A stretch of 12,860 nt of DNA, taken from the NCBI GenBank assembly GCA_021203115.1, contig JAJQBV010000084.1, positions 1-12,860 of the forward strand. The letters run 5' to 3'. Positions 1-5,488 of the stretch are shown one piece after another; the stretch's first letter is position 1, and each line of letters opens with the position of its first letter. A model generated the notes under the pieces. It was not told the DNA's origin. It saw only the letters and a list, made by a program, of their open reading frames with translations, and ran no database searches. The stretch is from Clostridiales bacterium (lineage in GTDB: Bacteria > Bacillota > Clostridia > Lachnospirales > Lachnospiraceae). The position numbers were made by a program, and so were the translations under genes.

Positions 1-466
1 CCATCTTCTCCCCGGAGGTCACAATCAAGATGTGCTCCGCGTATCCCTCGCGGATCGGCGCGGCAAAGCCGCCGCAGACCACGTCGCCGAGGACATCGTA
101 GAGCACGACATCCGGTTTGCAGGTTTCAAACAGCTCCAATTCCTCCAGAAGACTGAAGGTTGTAATAATCCCGCGCCCCGCGCAGCCGAGTCCTGGCGTC
201 GGCCCGCCGGTCTCGATGCAGAGCACGCCCCCGAATCCCTCCCGCGCGATATCCGAAAGTTGCTCCGGCTCCTCGTCGTGGTCGCGGATATAATTCATGA
301 CCGGAAGCATCGGCTCCCCGCCCAGCAGATTGATCGTCGAGTCAGCCTTCGGGTCGCAGCCGATCTGAATCACTTTTTTTCCGAGTGTGGCAAAAGCCGC
401 CGCCAGATTTGCCGTGGTGGTGGATTTCCCGATTCCGCCTTTTCCGTATATCGCAAGCTTCAGCAT
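1..466 (-). CDS. NifH-like nitrogenase reductase family ATPase, copy 1 (3' end outside window)
   Basis: The N-terminal 155 residues of a NifH/BchL/CfbC-family iron protein are present. This family is a homodimeric MgATP-dependent electron donor carrying one [4Fe-4S] cluster at the dimer interface. The P-loop GKGGIGKST is at residues 8-16 and GCDPKADST at 36-44. The two cluster-ligand cysteines are both present: C95 in GCAGRG and C131 in GDVVCGG. Switch residues DVLGD are at 124-128. The ATG at 464-466 is chosen because the Walker motif begins at the usual distance, and an AAAGGA ribosome site lies about 11 nt upstream. It follows the second component-1 gene on the same strand after a hairpin-rich gap of about 143 bp, so it may be in the same transcript or have its own promoter. 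No in-frame stop is seen in this part. The exact subgroup and substrate partner cannot be assigned; assignment to the superfamily is secure. Confidence 0.9.
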   Translation of the reverse strand, partial: MLKLAIYGKGGIGKSTTTANLAAAFATLGKKVIQIGCDPKADSTINLLGGEPMLPVMNYIRDHDEEPEQLSDIAREGFGGVLCIETGGPTPGLGCAGRGIITTFSLLEELELFETCKPDVVLYDVLGDVVCGGFAAPIREGYAEHILIVTSGEKM

Positions 467-491
467 GGTTGCGTGATTCCTTTCCATTTAT

Positions 492-505
492 GAATAATAT
501 TATTC
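492..505. promoter_or_regulatory. 14-bp perfect palindrome upstream of NifH-like copy 1
   Basis: GAATAATATTATTC is a perfect palindrome centred about 33 bp upstream of the NifH-like start codon. Its position would suit a repressor or activator operator. It is AT-rich, however, and such palindromes arise by chance. No convincing -35/-10 pair was found beside it, so this is only a candidate site. Confidence 0.25.
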
Positions 506-530
506 GATCGGCAAAAATGTATGATACTAC

Positions 531-562
531 GGATTGTTTCGCACTTCGTGCTTCCACAATCC
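531..562 (-). repeat. Hairpin-forming inverted repeat (GGATTGT ... ACAATCC)
   Basis: The outer arms GGATTGT (531-537) and ACAATCC (556-562) pair perfectly. Inside them, GCAC (541-544) and GTGC (548-551) form a second stem around a 3-nt loop. It is one of three consecutive hairpins between the second component-1 gene and NifH-like copy 1. No T-run follows on the minus strand, so it does not look like a classical terminator. It may be part of a dispersed intergenic repeat or an RNA-processing site between the two genes. Confidence 0.5.
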
Positions 563-583
563 TAAAAACATTCGGAATCCGCT

Positions 584-608
584 AAATTTGACAAAAACGG
601 TCAAATTT
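584..608 (-). repeat. 9-bp perfect inverted repeat AAATTTGAC / GTCAAATTT
   Basis: The arms at 584-592 and 600-608 are perfectly complementary around a 7-nt spacer. It begins immediately after the UAG that ends the upstream component-1 gene, and the UGA two codons later (601-603) lies inside it. No T-run follows on either strand, so terminator function is doubtful. A protein-binding operator or mRNA 3'-end stabiliser is equally possible. Confidence 0.5.
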
Positions 609-609
609 G

Positions 610-1866
610 CTACTTCCTCATGTTTTTGCGGTCCCCAAGGTCAGAAATATGGATGCAAGCATCCAATTTCTGACCTTTTAGCCCTTGTATCATCAGGTCC
701 GGATTTACACTGTCATATATCCTACCGGAAAATGCCTCGTGCGGCAACGGATAAAACGCTTTCTCCCCCGCGAGCGGCCGGTACAGCGGATCCGCGATCA
801 CCCCGTCCGAGCGCCGGATCTCCCGGATCAGGTCGTTCTCCTCCGGTGTGCGGACATCACACGCCCGCAGCAATTCGGTTCCCGTCTCCAACGGGCACAG
901 AACCTTCGTCCCGATCCCATACTCCATCTCGATGGCTTTTGCAAGAGACACGGACAAAACCGGTTCTCCGATGATGGACAGCGTCCTTCGCTTCCCGCTC
1001 GTCGATTCCGTCCTGCCTCCGCAGGGTGATATCGTCTGCCCGGGAAATTCTCTCATCCCGGAGACGGCGGTTTCCCTCACCCGCTCAGCCAGATGAGCGG
1101 CGTATTTCTTTCCAAAGGGAACGCCCGCCACATAGGGCGTGCCGAAGCGTTTCCGCAGCAGCTTCGCGGCCGCCAGTCCCCCGGAAGAAACCACAAGATT
1201 GACCGATGCCGTGCCCATCCGGCGAATTTCCTCCAACGTACATCCCATGGCAAGACAGACGCCCGCTTTCATTCCGCTGTCCTCCACCCACTGCCTGATG
1301 GAGTCCACGCTTCCGTTCAGGGAAAAATCCAGCGGTGTCGCGCCGATGATGTTCACCGTAATCTCATCGTCGGCGGCCGCTCTCTTCTCTCTGTCCCAAT
1401 CCGGGTTATGCATGCCGCCCTCCGCCGCATACCGGTCGGCAATCCGCTCCAATGCCATTGACACGCCTCGCGTGTAGTCGTGCATCCCGTTCGCCGGAAA
1501 GGCAAAGGCGGGGATTCCCGTCCTTTCGCTGACGATAGCGGCAATCGCGTCCAGATCGGTTCCGATCATATAGGGAATCGGCGCGCCCACCAATGCGATA
1601 AACTCTGGTTTGAGTTCCAGCGCCGTCTCTGTCAGGTCATTGATAAATTTCCCGTCATCCCCCATGATGGCCTCCATCTCAGAGATCGCGGAGATAAAAA
1701 TCATGCTGTCCATGTCGTACCACCGCGGTTCATCGTGGGTCGTGTAGGTCGAATTGCAGCCCGAGGCATCGTGCATGACCACCATCCCGCCCAGCTCATA
1801 GAGTGCGGAGCAGATGCCGAATTCGTCCTATGAATAGGTAGAAGTCAATCCTGTCGTCTGTCTCAT
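610..1866 (-). CDS. Nitrogenase component 1-type (NifD/NifK-like) subunit, second of pair, with in-frame UAG at codon 13
   Basis: This 418-codon gene belongs to the nitrogenase component-1 (oxidoreductase) superfamily, whose members form an alpha/beta pair and receive electrons from a NifH-like ATPase. The ATG at 1864-1866 overlaps the previous stop (ATGA), implying translational coupling. The first codons read MRQTTGLTSTYS, then TAG (1828-1830), then DEFGICSALYELGG in the same frame. The conserved cysteines C19 (GICSA) and C37 (SGCNS) therefore straddle an intact frame. The third cluster-cysteine region reads GAPIPYMIGTD and has no Cys, unlike NifD/NifK. Restart downstream, for example at the ATG of codon 28, would lose C19. 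The C-terminus is encoded by a palindrome (637-677). It ends at UAG 610-612, and readthrough would add only Q-I before a UGA. It may be functional with UAG decoding, or a recent pseudogene. The superfamily call is strong; the substrate is unknown. Confidence 0.8.
637..677 (-). repeat. 19-bp-stem palindrome inside the 3' end of the component-1-like gene
   Basis: The outer arms 637-648 and 666-677 (AAGGTCAGAAAT / ATTTCTGACCTT) and the inner arms 650-656 and 659-665 (TGGATGC / GCATCCA) form a stem of 12 plus 7 bp. It has one bulged base (649) and a 2-nt loop. The palindrome is translated as the last part of the upstream NifD/NifK-like protein, roughly the residues reading KGQKLDACIHISDLGD. This suggests that a mobile palindromic element inserted near the 3' end and replaced the native C-terminus. 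On the minus strand it is followed by GGGG rather than T residues. On the plus strand it is followed by TT after the stem, but no plus-strand gene needs a terminator here. Confidence 0.6.
1828..1830 (-). other. In-frame UAG codon (codon 13) in NifD/NifK-like gene
   Basis: The plus strand reads CTA at 1828-1830, giving TAG in the frame set by the coupled ATG at 1864-1866. The same frame continues without another stop for about 405 codons and includes the C19 and C37 motifs. There is no frame change across the codon. It sits in the small dyad CCTAT-TC-ATAGG. Whether it is read through, suppressed or a nonsense mutation cannot be told from this sequence. Confidence 0.9.
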
Positions 1867-3197
1867 ATGCAGCTCTCGCACCCGTACCCTTTCCTCTGAA
1901 TGACGGCTCTCCGATCCTTTTTGTGAGAAAACGCATCCTCCATCAGCTCCATGATCCGAACAATCCCGTCGTAACCGTAAAACCCGCCGCTCTCCGCCAC
2001 ATTGACAAAATGATCGGTCGCCGCAAAATACGCCGCCTTCTGCCCGACGGCGAGGATTTTCCGACAATCTTTCGACGAAGCGGAAAAACGCATCGCCGGG
2101 CGGTTTGTGGGGAAAATCATGATATCCGGATACTGCTCCCGAATCCATGCAAAATCCGCCTCATCCTCCGCCGGAAATGCATCCGCATAGATCTCTGTCA
2201 CATGAAAACCATGCTCCAGCAGCATCCGCGAAAAATTCAGAATGCGAAAGGTAAAAGTGTAATCGACAGCGATGGGCGTCTCCCCGATTACCGCTCCGGC
2301 ATGGTCTATGGCCTCCTTTGCCCGCCGCCGGTCCGCAGCAAAATTCGGTTTTTCAATGCCCAACGCATCCGCCAGCAGCTGATAATTTTTCTCCAGCTCC
2401 TCAAAATCATATGTAAAAGTAAGGTAGAGATAGTCCTGCCCCAGACGTTCCTTCAATTCCTTCGCCGCCATGAGGACGATCGGCTCGTAGACCAGATTCA
2501 GGGGTGCTTCCGCCATGGCGAGATAATCCTCAAAATCCCGGCACCGGGAAAGATCCCAGAATGAAAATCCGGCATCCTCCACCATCCGCCGCAGCTCCGA
2601 TGTCGGCGCGGTCGGAAGATTGCTTCCGATCAGGTTCACCTTTTTGGCGTCAAACGGCCGTTTTTCCCACATGCTGTACATCTGCATCCGCATCTTCTGA
2701 TCCGGTGTCAGACCGCTCTTGCGCAGGGTCGGAATCATATAACAGTCCGTAAATCGAATGTCCGGGAACCGCTCCCGAAGGACAGTAAAAACCAGCTTCT
2801 GATCATAGGCAAGAAAAAAATGCTGACAGCTTATAAACAGAAGGATCGCCCGCGGGCGGTGATCCAGCTTGTGAATGATGTCCGTGACTCCCTCGATCAT
2901 CAGATCCTCCATGCCGCCGTCCAGCACATTTTCCTCCCGGATCTGAATGGAGGAGTAGCGCCCCAGCGCGTTCATCTCCGCCGCCGTCAGGACGACGCCG
3001 CGCAGACACCCCATCGCGCACACAAAGATCTGATGGGACTGGGGAATCAGCATGCCGGTATGGACAATATTCCATGTGCCGCGGGCCGGAGAGCTGTATT
3101 CCAGCCCCTCGTGAAACGGCGCCGGAAACTCTGCGTCGGCAATCCGCGTCCCTGCACTGCCTGTATTGTGATCCTCATGATACAATCTTTTCAGCAT
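1863..3197 (-). CDS. Nitrogenase component 1-type (NifD/NifK-like) subunit, first of pair
   Basis: This 444-aa intact protein belongs to the nitrogenase component-1 superfamily and is the likely heterodimer partner of the next gene. Candidate iron-sulfur ligands are C60 and C64 in FVCAMGCLRG and C124 in FISCQHFF, which correspond roughly in spacing to the first and third P-cluster cysteine regions of NifD/NifK. The classical HGPxGC motif is absent, replaced by IPQSHQIF. A second Rossmann-like segment begins near KKVNLIGSNLPTAPTSELRR (about 186-204). The very C-terminus carries a CxxC (GCESCI), which is unusual. The ATG at 3195-3197 has a good AAGGTGAG site just upstream, 9 nt after the stop of NifH-like copy 2. 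Its TGA stop overlaps the next ATG (ATGA). It is clearly not a nitrogen-fixing NifD or NifK by motif. Related group IV enzymes reduce tetrapyrroles or thioethers; the substrate here is not inferable. Confidence 0.85.
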   Translation of the reverse strand: MLKRLYHEDHNTGSAGTRIADAEFPAPFHEGLEYSSPARGTWNIVHTGMLIPQSHQIFVCAMGCLRGVVLTAAEMNALGRYSSIQIREENVLDGGMEDLMIEGVTDIIHKLDHRPRAILLFISCQHFFLAYDQKLVFTVLRERFPDIRFTDCYMIPTLRKSGLTPDQKMRMQMYSMWEKRPFDAKKVNLIGSNLPTAPTSELRRMVEDAGFSFWDLSRCRDFEDYLAMAEAPLNLVYEPIVLMAAKELKERLGQDYLYLTFTYDFEELEKNYQLLADALGIEKPNFAADRRRAKEAIDHAGAVIGETPIAVDYTFTFRILNFSRMLLEHGFHVTEIYADAFPAEDEADFAWIREQYPDIMIFPTNRPAMRFSASSKDCRKILAVGQKAAYFAATDHFVNVAESGGFYGYDGIVRIMELMEDAFSHKKDRRAVIQRKGYGCESCI

Positions 3198-3206
3198 ATC
3201 TCACCT

Positions 3207-3947
3207 TCACAGCATCCGCGATGCAAGCTGACGAAATTCTTCCGCAACGGCGCTCTCCGGATACGCCTCCATCAGCGTCAGATGGCGCTCCTCCGCCTCC
3301 TGCACCAGCTCCGAAAATCCGACGGCGCCGACAATCTCTGTCTCAAAGTCCCGGCAGAGCTCGGTCACCTTCTCCATCTCCCGCTTCACATTCCGCCTGT
3401 TCACGATTACCCCGCCCAGCTTCGCATAGCCGCGCCCCTGAAAATTCCGGATGGCCGTGGCAATATTCGCCGCCGCGTAGACGGACATGTTCTCGCCGGA
3501 GGAAACGATATATATTTCATCCGCATAGCCGCTCCGCATGGGCATGGAAAATCCGCCGCAGACCACATCACCCAGCACATCATAAAACACAAAATCCGGC
3601 TGACAGGTCTCATAAATCCCCTTCGCCTCGATTTTCTCCAGCGCGGTAATGATTCCCCGGCCTGCGCATCCCATGCCGGGAATCGGACCGCCTGCCTCCA
3701 CGCAGACAACCCCCGCATATCCGACTCTCGCGATTTCTTTTGAATCATATTCATCGTTTTTCTAGAGATATGTCTACATAATCGTCGGCAGCGGTTCCCC
3801 GTGACGCAAGGCGATCGTGGAATCCGCTTTCGGGTCGCAGCCGATCTGCATGACACGGTATCCCTGCTGTGCAAGTGAGACCGCCATGTTCGAGACGATC
3901 GTCGATTTTCCGATTCCGCCTTTTCCGTATACTGCTATTTTTTTCAT
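3207..3947 (-). pseudogene. NifH-like nitrogenase reductase family ATPase, copy 2, interrupted by two in-frame UAG codons (pseudogene or UAG-recoded)
   Basis: Translating from the ATG at 3945-3947 gives a normal-length 246-codon NifH-like protein. The P-loop GKGGIGKST is at 8-16, GCDPKADST at 36-44, the cluster cysteine C94 in GCAGRG and C130 in GDVVCGG. The frame is the same throughout, but codons 58 and 62 are TAG (3774-3776 and 3762-3764). The stretch reads PTIM-stop-TYL-stop-KNDEY and then continues correctly to IARVGYAGVVCVEAGGP. Its length matches NifH-like copy 1 exactly over this segment. The ATG overlaps the hydF TGA (ATGA), suggesting coupled translation; I see no strong separate ribosome site. 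Without readthrough, only a 57-residue fragment with the P-loop would be made. Alternatives are real decay, two compensating single-base indels (the +2 frame across 3757-3788 is open), or UAG decoding. I list it as a pseudogene only as the cautious default. Confidence 0.75.
3762..3776 (-). other. Pair of in-frame UAG codons (codons 58 and 62) in NifH-like copy 2
   Basis: TAG occurs at 3774-3776 and again at 3762-3764 in the frame shared by the upstream P-loop and the downstream cluster-ligand region. In NifH proteins this position is a variable surface segment between the GCDPKADST motif and the C-ligand helix, so many residues could be tolerated. The surrounding 45 nt are more AT-rich than the rest of the gene. 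Confidence 0.85.
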
Positions 3948-5143
3948 AATTTTTCATACAGGGAAGGAAACACCTGCACACTCCGCTTTAAGATTCCCTT
4001 CAGGTACGCGATCAGCACGCCGTAGTTCGTAAACGGGATGCCCTGATCCAGTGAACATTTCATGCGGTACCGCACCTCTCGCTCATTCAGCATACAGCCG
4101 CCGCAGTGAATCACCATTTTATATGAGGAGAGGTCATCCGGAAATCCCGTTCCGGAGCTCGTCTCAAAACAGATTTCCTTTCCGGTGTATTGGCGAATCC
4201 ACCGGGGCAGCTTCACCGTGCCAATATCGTCGCACTGACGGTGATGCGTGCACCCCTCAGAGATCAGCACCGTATCCCCGTCCTGTAATTGATCCACCGC
4301 ACAGACCCCGTCCACGGCCGTATTCAGAAACCCTTTATACCGCGCCATCAGAATGGAAAAGGAGGTCAGAAGAATATCCTCCGGCACCGTGGCTGCCACC
4401 TGTTCAAATGCCTGGCTGTCCGTGATCACCATGGCCGGCTTTTTTCCGGTATTTTGTAACGTTTCCGCGAGACCGTTTTCCTTCACTACCAGAGCTGTTG
4501 CGTCCGCCTCCAGAATGTCGCGGATGGTCTGCTGCTGGGGCAGAATCAGCCTGCCCTTTGGCGCCGCCGAGTCGATCGGAACCACGAGCACCACAAAATC
4601 TCCGGGGCGGATCAGATCGCCGACGATCTTTAACCGTGCATCCTCCGCCACGACAGATTTGCCGATCATCTCCTTCAGCTCATGAATGCCCTGCTTATAA
4701 AGTGCACTGACATAGATCTCCTGCGCCGAGAGCTCCCTCTGCTCCGTGATCAGATCCATCTTATTGTAAACGATGAGATAGGGAATTTCTTTCTCTCGAA
4801 ACAGCTCGATCAGCTCCTCGTCGCAGGGCTGCTTTCCCTCCGCGGCATCCACGACGAGCACCGCCACATCGGTCTTGTTTAAGACCTGCCGCGTCTTTTT
4901 CATCCGGAGGTCCCCGAGCGCTCCCTCATCGTCAAAGCCCGGCGTGTCAATGATCACGACCGGACCGATGGGTAAAAGCTCCATCGACTTGTAAACCGGA
5001 TCCGTCGTCGTTCCCCGGATCTCCGAGACCACGGCGAGATCCTGACCGGTCACCGCGTTGACAACACTTGATTTTCCCGCGTTTCTTCTCCCGAAAAATC
5101 CGATGTGGACCCGGTTCGCGGAGGGTGTACTGTTTAGGCTCAT
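3944..5143 (-). CDS. hydF: [FeFe]-hydrogenase maturation GTPase HydF
   Basis: HydF is the GTPase and iron-sulfur scaffold that carries the 2Fe subcluster precursor made with HydE and HydG and delivers it to apo-[FeFe] hydrogenase. The 399-aa length is typical. The GTPase motifs are G1 GRRNAGKS (18-25), G2 GTTTDP (44-49), G3 DTPG (66-69), G4 NKMD (127-130) and a G5-like SAL (146-148). The C-terminal cluster-binding signature CxH...HCxxC is visible as C298/H300 and H346-C347-C350. The ATG at 5141-5143 has a strong GAAGGAG site 9 nt upstream. No hydE or hydG is in the window. It is the first gene of a five-gene minus-strand array, and its TGA overlaps the NifH-like start (ATGA). This is an unusual pairing of a hydrogenase maturase with a nitrogenase-like system. 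A regulated leader precedes it. Confidence 0.95.
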   Translation of the reverse strand: MSLNSTPSANRVHIGFFGRRNAGKSSVVNAVTGQDLAVVSEIRGTTTDPVYKSMELLPIGPVVIIDTPGFDDEGALGDLRMKKTRQVLNKTDVAVLVVDAAEGKQPCDEELIELFREKEIPYLIVYNKMDLITEQRELSAQEIYVSALYKQGIHELKEMIGKSVVAEDARLKIVGDLIRPGDFVVLVVPIDSAAPKGRLILPQQQTIRDILEADATALVVKENGLAETLQNTGKKPAMVITDSQAFEQVAATVPEDILLTSFSILMARYKGFLNTAVDGVCAVDQLQDGDTVLISEGCTHHRQCDDIGTVKLPRWIRQYTGKEICFETSSGTGFPDDLSSYKMVIHCGGCMLNEREVRYRMKCSLDQGIPFTNYGVLIAYLKGILKRSVQVFPSLYEKL

Positions 5144-5164
5144 GGCTGGTTTCTCCTTCTTTTC

Positions 5165-5170
5165 ATTATA
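5165..5170 (-). promoter_or_regulatory. Candidate -10 box TATAAT just upstream of hydF
   Basis: A perfect TATAAT (reverse complement of 5165-5170) lies about 22 nt upstream of the hydF start. The best -35-like hexamer, TTGAAA (5193-5198), is 22 nt away, which is too far for a standard sigma-A promoter. It also lies inside the inverted repeat at 5174-5248. A proximal promoter controlled through that repeat is possible but weakly supported. Confidence 0.25.
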
Positions 5171-5173
5171 TAT

Positions 5174-5248
5174 GGAAATTTACAAAAAACGATTTCAACC
5201 GGGACACAAAAAAGTGTCCCTCTTTGAAATGTTTTTCTGTAAATTTCC
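5174..5248. repeat. 75-bp nested inverted repeat upstream of hydF
   Basis: Three pairs of arms nest around one centre: GGAAATTTACA (5174-5184) with TGTAAATTTCC (5238-5248), ATTTCAA (5192-5198) with TTGAAAT (5224-5230), and GGGACAC (5201-5207) with GTGTCCC (5214-5220) around a 6-nt A/T loop. As RNA it would form a long, interrupted hairpin between the leader terminator and the hydF ribosome site. It could be a small palindromic mobile element, an operator or an mRNA stabiliser. No coding sequence is seen in it. Confidence 0.7.
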
Positions 5249-5265
5249 GCCGAGCGTTTCTGAGA

Positions 5266-5316
5266 TTACATTACGGTAAAAAGCCCCCGTACCGAAAATG
5301 GGTACAGGGGCAGCAT
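5266..5316 (-). CDS. Possible 16-codon leader peptide spanning the hydF leader terminator
   Basis: An ATG (5314-5316) preceded by AAGGA at a 4-nt spacing opens a 16-codon frame, MLPLYPFSVRGLFTVM, ending in TAA (5266-5268). It covers the intrinsic terminator hairpin and would place a ribosome on it. There is no obvious run of one regulatory amino acid. The AAGGA may instead be part of an RNA aptamer loop, so this is a weak call. Confidence 0.2.
   Translation of the reverse strand: MLPLYPFSVRGLFTVM
5278..5310 (-). terminator. Intrinsic terminator in the hydF leader
   Basis: On the minus strand CCCCTGTACC (5301-5310), a 7-nt loop and GGTACGGGGG (5284-5293) form a 10-bp GC-rich stem with one G-U pair, followed by C and five T residues (5278-5283). 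It lies downstream of the promoter at 5429-5458 and upstream of hydF. It can therefore act as a regulated terminator for the hydF operon and would also stop polC readthrough. Confidence 0.85.
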
Positions 5317-5422
5317 GGTTTCCTTCGTTCGTGCTGTGATCACCTGTCTTTCCCTTCAGGCCGTACCTTATGGTCAGATCAATGACATCTCACGCTATCA
5401 ATTTTTTGTATTTTTTAAAACT
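5301..5422 (-). promoter_or_regulatory. Structured 5' leader of hydF operon: candidate riboswitch or attenuator of unknown class
   Basis: The transcript from the promoter at 5429-5458 would begin near 5422 and fold before reaching the terminator. Visible helices on the minus strand are CCTG/CAGG (5357-5360 with 5343-5346) around a purine-rich loop, and CAGCA/TGCTG (5332-5336 with 5311-5315) around a 16-nt loop containing GAAGGAAACC. GGTACGG (5361-5367) can pair with CNTGTACC-type sequence at 5301-5307, which is the 5' arm of the terminator. That gives the mutually exclusive antiterminator/terminator layout typical of riboswitches. I compared it from memory with the SAM, TPP, FMN, cobalamin, glutamine, c-di-GMP, ZTP, fluoride, NiCo and T-box consensus patterns and recognised none. 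It could instead be an independent small RNA. Confidence 0.55.
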
Positions 5423-5428
5423 AAATAA

Positions 5429-5458
5429 AGTATACGTTGCGGACGAAATGTTTGTCAA
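5429..5458 (-). promoter_or_regulatory. Sigma-A-type promoter for hydF operon leader
   Basis: On the minus strand a perfect TTGACA -35 box (reverse complement of 5453-5458) is separated by 18 nt from TATACT (5429-5434). An AT-rich stretch follows. It starts about 30 bp after the polC stop codon and fires toward hydF, which suggests that hydF is not simply cotranscribed with polC. Confidence 0.8.
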
Positions 5459-5488
5459 CACAAATTCTTTTATGATTTTCCTCACGAT

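Noticed and set aside
637-677. Palindrome as the transcription terminator of the nitrogenase-like operon
   Set aside because: It lies within coding sequence and is followed by GGGG on the minus strand instead of a T-run.
3207-3701. A separate 164-codon gene starting at GTG 3701
   Set aside because: It is the C-terminal part of the NifH-like frame beginning at 3947; it lacks the P-loop and a ribosome site, and the frame is unchanged upstream.
2820-3743. 307-codon open frame on the plus strand
   Set aside because: It is antisense to the NifD/NifK-like and NifH-like genes, has no ribosome site or recognisable motif, and its composition follows from the opposite strand.
3761-3766. XbaI-type TCTAGA beside a UAG and EcoRI-type GAATTC near the other UAG, as signs of cloning artefact
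   Set aside because: Single six-base sites are expected by chance at this length; there is no vector-like flank and the frames continue normally.
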